A stretch of DNA of 64,000 nucleotides from assembly GCF_009602705.1 (NCBI RefSeq), contig NZ_VSWH01000001.1, positions 2,108,001 to 2,172,000 on the forward strand, read 5' to 3'. The notes beneath the pieces were generated by a model. That model worked only from the letters and a program-made list of their open reading frames with translations, ran no database searches and had not been told where the DNA came from. Below are positions 35,013 through 43,122 of the stretch, one piece after another. Both the position numbers and the translations under genes were made by a program. Positions within the stretch are counted from its first letter, which is position 1. Every line of letters starts with the position of its first letter. The stretch is from Chryseobacterium vaccae. GTDB lineage: Bacteria > Bacteroidota > Bacteroidia > Flavobacteriales > Weeksellaceae.

Positions 35013-35855
35013 TCAGGAATATAGGTGTGAACTTTCCCAGCCCACAATAAGTTGTTTTCTATCACTTCCCCATTTGTAGCCTCCGATGTTTCCTGTAGAC
35101 TGAATCACCCGATGACACGGAATAAGAAAGGCTACCGGATTATTGCCGATTGCTGTTCCGACTGCTCTTGAGGCTTTTGGATTTCCTATTTTCTCTGCCA
35201 AACTGCCGTAAGTAGACAGTTTTCCCATAGGAATGGTTAATAAACTTTCCCAAACCTTAAGTTGAAAATCGGTGCCTTTTAAATGGAGTTTAATGGTGTT
35301 GAGCTTTGTCCAGTCTTTATTGAAAATAGACAGAGCATTCTGCTGAAGCGCATCTTGTTTTTCAAAAAAAGAAGCATTGGGAAATGTATGTTTCAAATTC
35401 CCCAATGCTGTTTCTTTATCGTCTTCAAAAGCCATATAGCAGATCCCCTTTTCCGTAGAAGCGGTCATTACAGATCCAAAAGGACTTGGAGAAAAACTGT
35501 AATTGATGCTGAGGCTTTTTCCGCCGTTTTTATATTCTGCCGGAGACATTCCTTCTACCTTCACAAAAAGATCATGCAACCTGCTTGTGCTGGAGAAACC
35601 TGTCTCAAATGCAGTATCGAATAAACTTGCTTTTTCTTCCTTCAGTAAATTTTTAGCATGTTCAAGACTGATGAACTGCAAAAATTTTTTCGGACTTGTC
35701 CCTGCCCATTCCGTAAATATTTTCTGAAAATGAGCCGGGCTCAGGTGAACTTTCTCTGCCACTTCATCCAAATTAGGCTGAAGCCTGAAATTGCTTTGGA
35801 TATATTCTATCGCTTTGGCAATTCTGTTATAATCAATCTGATTTTGTGTGGACAT
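35013..35855 (-). CDS. AraC-type regulator fused to O6-methylguanine-DNA methyltransferase (Ada-like, no zinc domain)
   Basis: This 280-residue fusion has an AraC HTH region (about 8-105, LDEVAEKVHLSPAHFQKIF, AFETGFSSTSRLHDLF). A linker and a methyltransferase domain (about 115-280) follow, with GTAIGNNPVAFLIPCHRVI holding the PCHR acceptor cysteine. Unlike E. coli Ada it lacks the N-terminal Cys4 zinc domain that repairs phosphotriesters and triggers activation. It directly reverses O6-methylguanine damage and may regulate transcription. The trigger for regulation is not evident. Confidence 0.93.
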   Translation of the reverse strand: MSTQNQIDYNRIAKAIEYIQSNFRLQPNLDEVAEKVHLSPAHFQKIFTEWAGTSPKKFLQFISLEHAKNLLKEEKASLFDTAFETGFSSTSRLHDLFVKVEGMSPAEYKNGGKSLSINYSFSPSPFGSVMTASTEKGICYMAFEDDKETALGNLKHTFPNASFFEKQDALQQNALSIFNKDWTKLNTIKLHLKGTDFQLKVWESLLTIPMGKLSTYGSLAEKIGNPKASRAVGTAIGNNPVAFLIPCHRVIQSTGNIGGYKWGSDRKQLIVGWESSHLYS

Positions 35856-35928
35856 AATATTTTGCTTTTATTTACCTCACAAATTTCCAAAGAATATACG
35901 GCTGAAAAAATCCGATTCCTGCGGAATA

Positions 35929-36786
35929 TTAGTTATTGTTATAAATATCGTTGTAAGCAAGCATTTTATAATATAGCTTCGCTGCCAGGAAAGCAGTTGG
36001 TTTAGCCATTGGAGAATCCATTAATTCTACAATATCAAAAGCTACCACATTACATTTTTCAAATACTTTTCTTAACAGTTCCAATGTTGGATACCATGCT
36101 AATCCACCTGGTTCAGGAGTACCTGTAGAAGGGGCAATTGAAGGATCAAAAGCATCAAGGTCAATTGTGATATACACATTCCCTGAAACTTTTTCCAACA
36201 CATCATTTACCCAATTTTCATTGTTAGCAATCTCGTGAGCAAAAAATACTCTTCCTTCCGGCAGATATTGTGCTTCTTCTGCATCCATAGAACGGATTCC
36301 CACCTGCACCAGGTTATGTTTCTGATTTGCTTCAAAAACAGCACAGGCGTGGTTGGAAGTAGAACCATGGAACTCAGGACGTAAGTCTGTGTGAGCATCC
36401 AGCTGAAGAACCGTTAAATTTTCAAATTTCTCTCCTACTGCACGGATAGAACCAATAGAAACAGAGTGCTCACCACCAAAAAGAGTGAATACTTTACCTT
36501 CGTTATTCAAAAGCTCTTTTGTTTTCTGATAAACCGCCTCTGTCATCGCTTCAGGACTAGAATCTTCAGAAACTTCTCCTGCTAAATAAACTCCCTGAAG
36601 ATAAGGTTCTGTCTGTGTTTCAATATCATAAAGCTCCATATTTTCAGAAGCATCTAAGAATAATTCAGGACCTTTATCTGCTCCTTTTCCCCATGTGGAA
36701 GTTCCGTCATAAGGAACCGTTACCAGCATTACTTTCGAGTTCTCTAACGTTGCGTTTTCTTCAGGAATTCCTGCGTATGTTCTCAT
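35929..36786 (-). CDS. speB: Agmatinase (ureohydrolase family)
   Basis: This 285-residue ureohydrolase has the binuclear Mn2+ site motifs GGEHSVSIG, LQLDAHTDLR and YITIDLDAFDPSIAPSTGTP. The late GGLAWYPTLELLRKV also fits. Agmatinase splits agmatine to putrescine and urea. The arginine decarboxylase gene is 1.1 kb upstream on the same strand, so the two give an arginine-to-putrescine route. They are separated by a HAD gene on the other strand and have separate promoters. Confidence 0.92.
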   Translation of the reverse strand: MRTYAGIPEENATLENSKVMLVTVPYDGTSTWGKGADKGPELFLDASENMELYDIETQTEPYLQGVYLAGEVSEDSSPEAMTEAVYQKTKELLNNEGKVFTLFGGEHSVSIGSIRAVGEKFENLTVLQLDAHTDLRPEFHGSTSNHACAVFEANQKHNLVQVGIRSMDAEEAQYLPEGRVFFAHEIANNENWVNDVLEKVSGNVYITIDLDAFDPSIAPSTGTPEPGGLAWYPTLELLRKVFEKCNVVAFDIVELMDSPMAKPTAFLAAKLYYKMLAYNDIYNNN

Positions 36787-36830
36787 GTTTTATTTAAAAA
36801 TTTAAATGATAAAAATTGAAATATTTACCG

Positions 36831-36838
36831 CAAAGATA
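36831..36838 (-). promoter_or_regulatory. -7 element of speB
   Basis: On the minus strand TATCTTTG fits TAnnTTTG exactly, about 45 bases upstream of the start codon. I did not find a clear TTG at the usual -33 distance. Confidence 0.5.
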
Positions 36839-36860
36839 CAAAGAAAAGTGATGGGTTGAA

Positions 36861-36916
36861 GTTCAGAATTTAAGGTTTAAGGTTCAAGGTTCAGAGTTTA
36901 ATGTTTAGAGTTACAG
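36861..36916. repeat. Heptanucleotide tandem repeat (eight units)
   Basis: Eight 7-base units of the form GTTYARG-like run without interruption: GTTCAGA, ATTTAAG, GTTTAAG, GTTCAAG, GTTCAGA, GTTTAAT, GTTTAGA, GTTACAG. They lie between the divergent speB and HAD gene promoters. The sequence is imperfect, so it is an aged array. Confidence 0.8.
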
Positions 36917-36977
36917 CTTACAACCGATCTATCATCTTTCTATCTGTCCTCCCCTTTCCTCCTACCAAATAAATACC

Positions 36978-36985
36978 TATTTTTG
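36978..36985 (+). promoter_or_regulatory. -7 element of the HAD hydrolase gene
   Basis: TATTTTTG fits TAnnTTTG. It implies transcription from about 36991, so the start codon is ATG 37001 and not the earlier TTG at 36983. Confidence 0.6.
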
Positions 36986-37000
36986 TGCAAAACTCAGAAT

Positions 37001-37660
37001 ATGTCCTTAAAAGCTGTTCTTTTCGATATGGATGGGGTGATTGTAGATACAGAACCATTGCATAGAAAAGCTTATTTCAAAACGTTTGATGAACTGGAAA
37101 TCGCTGTTTCCGAAGACCTGTACACCTCTTTTACCGGAGCCTCTACCAAGAGAGTCTGTGAAACATTGATTCAGCAGTATCATTTACCTCATACCCACGA
37201 AGCCATTGCGGCCATCAAAAGGGCTCATTTTAAAGATTATTTTGATAACGATGATGAGTTTGACTTAATTCCCGGGGTAAGAGAACTGATTATGCATTAC
37301 CATGAAAACGGGGTTAAACTGATTCTTGCTTCCTCGGCAACAATGACTACCATCAATATGGTTTTTGAAAAATTCGGACTTGAAAAATACTTTAGCGGAA
37401 AGATAAGCGGTGCCGATTTAAAAGAATCCAAACCTCATCCTGAAGTTTTCCTATTAGCCGCTGAAATGGCTGGTGAATCCACTGAAAGCTGTATGGTTAT
37501 AGAAGACTCCACGAACGGAATTCTTGCCGCACACAGAGCAAAAATCTTCTGCTCGGCCTACAGAAGTCCCCATTCCAAAAATCAGGATTACACATTGGCT
37601 GATGTTGTGGTTTCTGATTATGAAGACCTTCAGATTGATAAAATTTCAAAATATTTTTAA
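37001..37660 (+). CDS. HAD-superfamily phosphatase (beta-phosphoglucomutase / phosphatase-like)
   Basis: This 219-residue HAD hydrolase has LFDMDGVIVDTEPLH with the nucleophile and acid/base Asp. It also has LASSATMTTI (motif II), ESKPHPEVF (motif III Lys) and MVIEDSTNGILAA (motif IV). The alpha-helical C1 cap (about 17-85) places it with small sugar-phosphate phosphatases and beta-phosphoglucomutases. The exact substrate is open. The start is fixed by the promoter position. Confidence 0.88.
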   Translation: MSLKAVLFDMDGVIVDTEPLHRKAYFKTFDELEIAVSEDLYTSFTGASTKRVCETLIQQYHLPHTHEAIAAIKRAHFKDYFDNDDEFDLIPGVRELIMHYHENGVKLILASSATMTTINMVFEKFGLEKYFSGKISGADLKESKPHPEVFLLAAEMAGESTESCMVIEDSTNGILAAHRAKIFCSAYRSPHSKNQDYTLADVVVSDYEDLQIDKISKYF

Positions 37661-37662
37661 GT

Positions 37663-37810
37663 AACCCAAGTTCGGTCAATGAATTTATTATAAATGGCTG
37701 GGAGATGGAAGAAGGAGGCTGGAAGTTACTTTTAGTTATGGCTGAAAACCTCTTCCATCTCCCAGCTTCAAAACTCTATAAATTAAAAATTCTTATTCCG
37801 AACTGAGGTT
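37663..37810. repeat. 148-bp imperfect inverted-repeat element
   Basis: The outer arms AACCCAAGTTCGG (37663-37675) and CCGAACTGAGGTT (37798-37810) match with two differences. The inner arms GCTGGGAGATGGAAGA (37697-37712) and its exact inverse (37751-37766) are perfect. The whole element lies between convergent genes. Fragments of the inner arm recur near 5.7 kb and 34.8 kb, which suggests a non-autonomous mobile element of the MITE type. Confidence 0.65.
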
Positions 37811-37818
37811 AAATAATA

Positions 37819-37847
37819 AAAAGCTCTCAACATTTTTGAGAGCTTTT
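37819..37847. terminator. Bidirectional terminator between HAD and speA genes
   Basis: A perfect 12-bp stem AAAAGCTCTCAA / TTGAGAGCTTTT with a 5-base loop has T-runs on both strands, serving convergent genes. Confidence 0.85.
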
Positions 37848-37883
37848 ATTTTGTATCTATTTTGGCTAAAGCCAGCTGATTTA

Positions 37884-39278
37884 TTATTTATATCCAAGAA
37901 GTCTTAAAACGTCTTCCGGTTCCTGTTTTTCACGGAAAATTTCATACTGAAGTTCTCCGTTTTCATCTTTCTGGATCAGGACGTGTCTTGGCTGAGGCAT
38001 CAGGCAGTGGTGTACTCCACCGTATCCTCCAATGGTTTCCTGATAGGCCCCTGTATGGAAAAACCCGATATAAAGAGGCTTCGTATCACTGAAAACAGGA
38101 AGATAAATGGCGTTGGTATGCTGTTCAGAGTTATAATAATCATCAGAATCACAAGTTAATCCACCTAAAAACACTCTTTCATAAGTATCTTCCCATCTGT
38201 TCAGCGGAAGCATAATGAAGTGTCTCGAAATAGCCCACGTATCAGGAAGTGTGGTCATGAATGAAGAATCAATCATATTCCATTTCTCTCTGTCGTTCTG
38301 ACGCTTCTGGGAGATAATCTTGTATAGGTTCGCACCACTCTCCCCAACGGTAAAGCTTCCGAATTCCGTATAAATATTAGGTTCTTCTACCCCTTCTTCC
38401 TCACAGAATTTTTTGATCTGAGATACAATCTCTTCTACCATATACTGATAGTCATAATCAAAATTCAAAGAAGTTTTAATAGGGAAACCTCCACCAATGT
38501 TCAGGGAATCCACTTCCGGAGCAATCTTCTTAAGACGTGCATATACACGAAGACATTTATACAATTCGTTCCAATAGTAAGAAGTATCTTTGATTCCTGT
38601 ATTGATGAAGAAGTGAAGCATCTTCAGTCTTGCGTTAGGATGTTCAGCAATTTTCTGGCTGTAATAAGGGATAATGTCCTTATATCCGATTCCTAATCTT
38701 GAGGTATAAAATTCGAATTTAGGTTCTTCCTCAGACGCAATTCGGATCCCGATATTAAAAGTTGAATCAATACTTTCCGTAAGTTTATCCAGTTCACGAT
38801 AATTATCTAGGATCGGAGTAATGTTTTCAAAACCACTATTGATCATATCTGAAATCTTGGTCAGATAATCATCTGTTTTGAAACCGTTACAGATCACTTC
38901 AATATCTTTGTTTACCTTTCCTTTATTGTAAAGAGATTTTACGATATCCATATCGTAGGCGGAAGACGTTTCTATCGAAATATCGTTTTTCAGAGCTTCT
39001 TCAAGAACAAAATTGAAATGACTGGACTTGGTACAGTAGCAGTAGGTATAATTCTTTTTATATTCGGTTTTCTCAAAAGCTTCCTTAAACCAGCTTTTCG
39101 CCTTCTGGATATTTTGAGAAATTCTCGGCAGGTAGCTAATCTTTAGCGGAGTGCCAAATTTTTCAACGACTTCCATCAAAGGAATATCGTGAAATAACAA
39201 ATTGTTCTCAGAAACATTAAATTCTTCAGTAGGAAAATATAATGTCTGATCAATAAGTTCCGAGTACTTTATTTTCAT
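37884..39278 (-). CDS. speA: Biosynthetic-type arginine decarboxylase (PLP, fold III)
   Basis: This 464-residue fold-III PLP enzyme has the Schiff-base Lys84 in YCYCTKSSHF. DSLNIGGGFPIKTSL serves the phosphate-binding Gly loop, and GGLTCDSDDYYN provides the catalytic Cys across the dimer. It is shorter than the ~630-residue E. coli SpeA and fits the compact Bacteroidota form. It converts arginine to agmatine, the substrate of the agmatinase nearby. A TTTTGGCTAAAGCC fragment of the AB repeat lies just after its stop. Confidence 0.85.
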   Translation of the reverse strand: MKIKYSELIDQTLYFPTEEFNVSENNLLFHDIPLMEVVEKFGTPLKISYLPRISQNIQKAKSWFKEAFEKTEYKKNYTYCYCTKSSHFNFVLEEALKNDISIETSSAYDMDIVKSLYNKGKVNKDIEVICNGFKTDDYLTKISDMINSGFENITPILDNYRELDKLTESIDSTFNIGIRIASEEEPKFEFYTSRLGIGYKDIIPYYSQKIAEHPNARLKMLHFFINTGIKDTSYYWNELYKCLRVYARLKKIAPEVDSLNIGGGFPIKTSLNFDYDYQYMVEEIVSQIKKFCEEEGVEEPNIYTEFGSFTVGESGANLYKIISQKRQNDREKWNMIDSSFMTTLPDTWAISRHFIMLPLNRWEDTYERVFLGGLTCDSDDYYNSEQHTNAIYLPVFSDTKPLYIGFFHTGAYQETIGGYGGVHHCLMPQPRHVLIQKDENGELQYEIFREKQEPEDVLRLLGYK

Positions 39279-39400
39279 TTCTAAACAAGTGAATTAAGAA
39301 ATGCAAAATTGCTAAAAAAGTTTGATTTTTAAGCGTTAAATTTATTATAATTTTCTATAATCCCCAAAACACCGTATCCCGAAAATTTCTGCTCTGAAAA

Positions 39401-40276
39401 TCAATAGGTAAACTTCTCAATATATTTTTTTCTTTTATCTTCGGAAATACCCAGAACCTCTTTTATATACACATCCGTTGACCCATATTTTTTATTGATC
39501 TGATCAAATGCACTGTCTAAATATCTTTTTTCTACCCAGCTCAGTTTTTCCAGCACCTGAATATCCATCTTCGGATAGAGAAAATGGAGGGTATAGGCAA
39601 GATCTAATCTTTTCCTCACAAGGCTTTTCCTATAGTTATTGGATAAAAGATATTCGTTGTAAATGGTCTGTTTATCAAATTTCAAAATAGTCAGAATCAA
39701 AGCGCTAACAATTCCTGTTCTGTCTTTTCCGGCTGTACAATGATAGAGAACCGGCTGATCAGACTCCATGATTTCGGTGATGATTTTTCTGATGATTTCA
39801 GGATTTTCAATAACGTATTCCTTGTAGAAATCCATCATTCTTTTATCTGCATCAGAACCATTCACTTTTCCTTTTAACACCAGTTTTTTGGCCTGATCCA
39901 GCTGATCGCCCTCATCTTCAAAAGCTGAATAATTTTTATAAATGATTTCATCCGGAAGATGATCTGGTTTCTGAGCAATTTCTTTGGAATTCCTGAGATC
40001 AATAACATCTTTTATTCCCAGTTTCTTAAGTTGTTCGAAAGAGTTTTTCTTAAGCTTATGAAGATGTCCGCTTCTGTATAACAGGCCTTGTTTTAAAGTT
40101 CTTCCCTCTGTATTTTTGATATTTCCGGTCGTCCTGAAATTGACGACTTTTTTTATATTAAAACTTTTTTCAGTTCCGATAATTCCATAATCCGGGTTCT
40201 CAAAATGCTGTGTTTTACAGGAGAAAACACAGAATAATGAAACCGTGAAAACTGATATTTTGATTAATCTATTCAA
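39401..40276 (-). CDS. Lipoprotein tyrosine/dual-specificity phosphatase
   Basis: This 291-residue lipoprotein has Cys20 in VFSCK and then a phosphatase domain. The P-loop HCTAGKDRTG holds the catalytic Cys and Arg, and IKDVIDLRNSKEI holds the usual upstream segment. It belongs to the Y_phosphatase3 type (MptpB-like) that removes phosphate from protein Tyr/Ser/Thr or phosphoinositides. The lipid anchor places it at the outer face of the inner or outer membrane. Confidence 0.87.
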   Translation of the reverse strand: MNRLIKISVFTVSLFCVFSCKTQHFENPDYGIIGTEKSFNIKKVVNFRTTGNIKNTEGRTLKQGLLYRSGHLHKLKKNSFEQLKKLGIKDVIDLRNSKEIAQKPDHLPDEIIYKNYSAFEDEGDQLDQAKKLVLKGKVNGSDADKRMMDFYKEYVIENPEIIRKIITEIMESDQPVLYHCTAGKDRTGIVSALILTILKFDKQTIYNEYLLSNNYRKSLVRKRLDLAYTLHFLYPKMDIQVLEKLSWVEKRYLDSAFDQINKKYGSTDVYIKEVLGISEDKRKKYIEKFTY

Positions 40277-40365
40277 TAGTTTTTAATAAACTTCTTTAAG
40301 CTTTTTAGCAGGATATTAAAGTATAAAATAAGTCTGTTTAAATTCAGTTTTAAGTTTAAACAGCT

Positions 40366-41013
40366 TTAATATATCTTTGGATAGTCTATCTCATTAATTC
40401 CCACAAAAAATAACACATCCCCTGATTCATATTCTACAGAAACCTCATCTTCAATCGCAAAATTCCGGGTTCCTATTCTTGAGGTAATACTTAAACTTCC
40501 ATTAGTCAAAGGCCAGTTGAGCCCTTTGGTTGTGATATTGTTTACTAACGGAAAAGGATAAAGTGAGATCATTCTGTTTTTTACTCCTTTCAGTTTAAAG
40601 TTATTAGAAATAAAGTAATATTCCGAAAATTCATCATAAAATCGGATCTTCATCTGGTCTTTAAATGTATAGGCTACCGTAAGATTCCCAAGGAAATGAT
40701 CCTGTTCTCCGCCGCTGCCTCCGAAGACATCAATCTCTGAAAAACTTTTTTCCAGGATAATTTCTAATGCCTTATGAAAATCTGTTTTGTCCTGATCCAG
40801 TGTATGGATAAATTTCCCTTCGTAAATATTTTCATCTGATCCGGAATGTGAATCAAAATCACCGGAAATAAAATCCAGCTTATCCAGAGGGAAACCCATT
40901 TTTTTCAAATAATGAAAAGCTCCGTCCGTACAGGCAATCAGCCCATAATTATTTAAGTCCGGAAAAGATTTTGGAGCGTCTCCGTTAATGAAAAGTAATG
41001 CTTTATCTTTCAT
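40366..41013 (-). CDS. Thiamine pyrophosphokinase
   Basis: This 215-residue kinase has the TPK motifs ACTDGAFHYL, FISGDFDSH and DQDKTDFHKAL with the catalytic Asp cluster. FGGSGGEQDHFLGNL also fits the N-terminal domain. The C-terminal beta domain binds thiamine. It transfers pyrophosphate from ATP to thiamine to make the cofactor TPP. Its start overlaps the stop of the cobalamin adenosyltransferase gene by 11 bases, so the two cofactor genes are coupled. A 9-bp inverted repeat (40334-40363) after the stop is a weak terminator candidate. Confidence 0.9.
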   Translation of the reverse strand: MKDKALLFINGDAPKSFPDLNNYGLIACTDGAFHYLKKMGFPLDKLDFISGDFDSHSGSDENIYEGKFIHTLDQDKTDFHKALEIILEKSFSEIDVFGGSGGEQDHFLGNLTVAYTFKDQMKIRFYDEFSEYYFISNNFKLKGVKNRMISLYPFPLVNNITTKGLNWPLTNGSLSITSRIGTRNFAIEDEVSVEYESGDVLFFVGINEIDYPKIY

Positions 41014-41572
41014 TCGGGTTCCAGTATTCTTCCGGTTCGTTATTCAGTTTGGAAACATATCTCGCCAAAACAAAAAGGTAGTCTGAAAGTCTGTTCAGGT
41101 ATTTGATCAGCTCAGGACGAACCTCTTCTGACTCATTTAAGAAAACAAGGGAACGTTCTGCTCTTCTGCAGATAGTTCTTGCTGCGTGTAAAAATGTTGC
41201 TGATTTTCCTCCTCCGGGAAGGATAAAATATTGAAGAGGTTCCAGTTTTTCATCAAAAGTATCCATCCATTGCTCCAGTTCTTCAATTTCTGCTTCAGAA
41301 ATAATTAATGGCAGGCGCGATTTTCCGTTAGCCAGCATAAGTTTATCAACCGGTGTAGCCGCTTCTGATCCTACGGTAAAGAGATCAAACTGAATTTTCT
41401 TTAACTGCTTCAGCACTTCTTCATCCTGAATATGACTTTTAGCAATCCCTATGAATGAATTCAACTCATCTATATTTCCGTAGCTGTCCACTCTTGCACT
41501 GGCTTTGGATACTCTTGTTCCGCCGTATAAAGCGGTTTGGCCTTTATCTCCTGTTTTTGTATAAATTTTCAT
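41003..41572 (-). CDS. PduO-type ATP:cob(I)alamin adenosyltransferase
   Basis: This 189-residue enzyme has the PduO signature YTKTGDKGQTALYGGTRVSK at the start, VDSYGNIDELNSFIG, and ARTICRRAERSL. It adds the adenosyl group to cobalamin to make coenzyme B12. I use the ATG at 41572. The open frame extends 16 codons further, but PduO proteins begin at this Met. It overlaps the thiamine pyrophosphokinase start by 11 bases. Confidence 0.93.
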   Translation of the reverse strand: MKIYTKTGDKGQTALYGGTRVSKASARVDSYGNIDELNSFIGIAKSHIQDEEVLKQLKKIQFDLFTVGSEAATPVDKLMLANGKSRLPLIISEAEIEELEQWMDTFDEKLEPLQYFILPGGGKSATFLHAARTICRRAERSLVFLNESEEVRPELIKYLNRLSDYLFVLARYVSKLNNEPEEYWNPNER

Positions 41573-41658
41573 AGGTACTAAAATACCTTTTTTTGCAGAA
41601 TGTAAAAAGGATTCGTGCAAAAAGAATGACCGGTAATCTGCCTATGCTATTGTCATCG

Positions 41659-42243
41659 TTATTTACTGATTTCTACGTATTGTATAACAGTCTGGTTTTT
41701 GGGATTATAGATAATGGTACTGTTGTGAGGAAACCTTTTCAGCTTATAGTATTCTATATTTTTATCATTTTTGATATCTTCAAGGAAGCTTGTATCAAAG
41801 GTATTTTCGGGAAGAAATTTAGACATAAAATTTATTTTATCAATAATGCTCTGCCCATCAATTTTACGGGCTGTTTTATCAGATTTGCTTTCATCAGTGG
41901 AAGGTCTGCTTTCCAGAAAAGGGAGCAATACTGCCAGATCTGACTTGTATTTAAAGATATAGCCTTCAGAACCGTTGGGAAATTTGAACTTCTTTCCACT
42001 GTCTTCCGTTACGATTGCTTTTTCTGCCCCGGGAAATACTTCATTGAACTTTACATCCTGCGAGTTGGTTAAAGAATTAATAGATTCATTTACCGTTTTC
42101 TTCACAGTTTCTTCTACTGCCTGCTGTGCTTTCTGCTGCACGGTTTCTGTTGTTTTCTGAACAGTCTGATCTATTTTTTCTTCTATTTTATTACAGGATA
42201 CTAATAAAAAAACAGGAATAACTGACAAAATATACTTCTTCAT
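41659..42243 (-). CDS. Lipoprotein with helical N-terminal region, 194 residues
   Basis: The function is not recognised. It is a lipoprotein with Cys17 in LVSCNK. Its Gln/Lys/Glu/Thr-rich segment (about 20-60) is predicted to be a coiled-coil or amphipathic helix. A globular part follows, with KFKFPNGSEGYIFKYKSDLA and NSTIIYNPKNQTVIQYVEISK at its end. The last segment resembles a small beta-rich domain. Confidence 0.65.
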   Translation of the reverse strand: MKKYILSVIPVFLLVSCNKIEEKIDQTVQKTTETVQQKAQQAVEETVKKTVNESINSLTNSQDVKFNEVFPGAEKAIVTEDSGKKFKFPNGSEGYIFKYKSDLAVLLPFLESRPSTDESKSDKTARKIDGQSIIDKINFMSKFLPENTFDTSFLEDIKNDKNIEYYKLKRFPHNSTIIYNPKNQTVIQYVEISK

Positions 42244-42387
42244 TTTTTAATTCTAAATTGGAATTGATTTTTTTATGACTACACTTTCATACCTAACGCA
42301 AAAATCGGTCCGCATATTTTTAAAGAAAATAAAAATATTTTTCACCTTCAAAAACACTACTGACAAACTGTTGTCATAACCCTGTCT

Positions 42388-42395
42388 TACCTTTG
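42388..42395 (+). promoter_or_regulatory. -7 element of the DinB-like gene
   Basis: TACCTTTG fits TAnnTTTG, 32 bases upstream of the start. A TTG at 42371-42373 gives a short 14-base spacer, so the -33 element is uncertain. Confidence 0.5.
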
Positions 42396-42427
42396 TATCA
42401 ACAATAACAAACAAAAACGATACAATT

Positions 42428-42919
42428 ATGACAACTACAGCAACAGCCACAAAACAATTCATGTCATCTGAGCAATTATTAGAGCACTGGCAGGGGCACA
42501 GAAACCTGACAAGAAGAGTAATCGAAGCTTTTCCTGAAAAGGAATTATTTGAGTTTTCAGTAGGAGGAATGAGACCTTTTGCCAAATTAGCCGTAGAACT
42601 GATCAGTATTGGCGGACCTGCCCTGAAAGGAATCATTGAAAAAAATATGGAGGCTTACAACGAAGAAGGTTTCAATCCTAAAACAAAAGAAGACCTCTTA
42701 AAAAAATGGGATGAAGAAACAGAAGTAATCAACCAATATTTCAGCCAGATTACAGAAGAGCGTTTTCAGGAAACATTCAATCTGTTTGGACAGTACGAGT
42801 TCCCGGTATATCAGAACATCCTTTATTTTGTAGACAATGAAATCCACCACCGCGGACAAGGGTATGTTTACCTGAGAGCTTTAGGAATTGAACCTCCTTT
42901 CTTCTGGGAAAGATTCTAG
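42428..42919 (+). CDS. DinB-family protein (four-helix bundle, possible metal site)
   Basis: This 163-residue DinB/YfiT-like helical bundle has a His early (LLEHWQGHRNLTR) and a HHRGQGYVYLRALG motif near the end. These supply the metal-binding histidines of this fold. DinB proteins act as thiol transferases or metal-dependent hydrolases, and the name does not mean a polymerase. It is convergent with a WYL regulator, a common pairing in this phylum. Confidence 0.85.
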   Translation: MTTTATATKQFMSSEQLLEHWQGHRNLTRRVIEAFPEKELFEFSVGGMRPFAKLAVELISIGGPALKGIIEKNMEAYNEEGFNPKTKEDLLKKWDEETEVINQYFSQITEERFQETFNLFGQYEFPVYQNILYFVDNEIHHRGQGYVYLRALGIEPPFFWERF

Positions 42920-42925
42920 GATCAT

Positions 42926-43057
42926 AAAAGGGAAGGCGAAAAGTAAACGGGTTGGTAAAACTGTTTATTCTTCAATAATAATCATATCAAATTAAACTGC
43001 GACAAAACTCATTTTATGGTTCTTCCTGCCGCTTTACGATTTTGCCTTTTCCTTTTT
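42926..43057. repeat. Imperfect inverted-repeat element between dinB and WYL genes
   Basis: The left arm runs 42926-42950 (with GGCGAAAAGTAAACGG) and the right arm 43029-43057 (with CCGCTTTACGATTTTGCC). They match with several small gaps. This is another palindromic intergenic element, distinct in sequence from the 37.7 kb one. Confidence 0.5.
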
Positions 43058-43092
43058 CATCAAATATTATTCAGCTAAATCATTATTGCCTT

Positions 43093-43122
43093 AAACCTCA
43101 GCACCTCTGTGTTGGGGTTTTT
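43093..43122 (+). terminator. Terminator for dinB overlapping the WYL gene end
   Basis: On the plus strand a 12-bp stem AAACCTCAGCAC / GTGTTGGGGTTT (two G-T pairs, CTCT loop) leads into T. It is about 174 bases after the dinB stop and touches the stop of the opposing WYL gene. Confidence 0.7.

Noticed and set aside
36861..36916. Heptad array considered as a CRISPR
   Set aside because: Units are 7 bases and contiguous, with no unique spacers and no cas genes.
40334..40363. CTGTTTAAA / TTTAAACAG inverted repeat after thiamine pyrophosphokinase as a terminator
   Set aside because: All-weak stem with no clean T-run on the relevant strand. I mention it only in the gene entry.
40366..41572. A TPP or cobalamin riboswitch near the cofactor genes
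   Set aside because: No space for one between the overlapping genes and no recognisable conserved box upstream.
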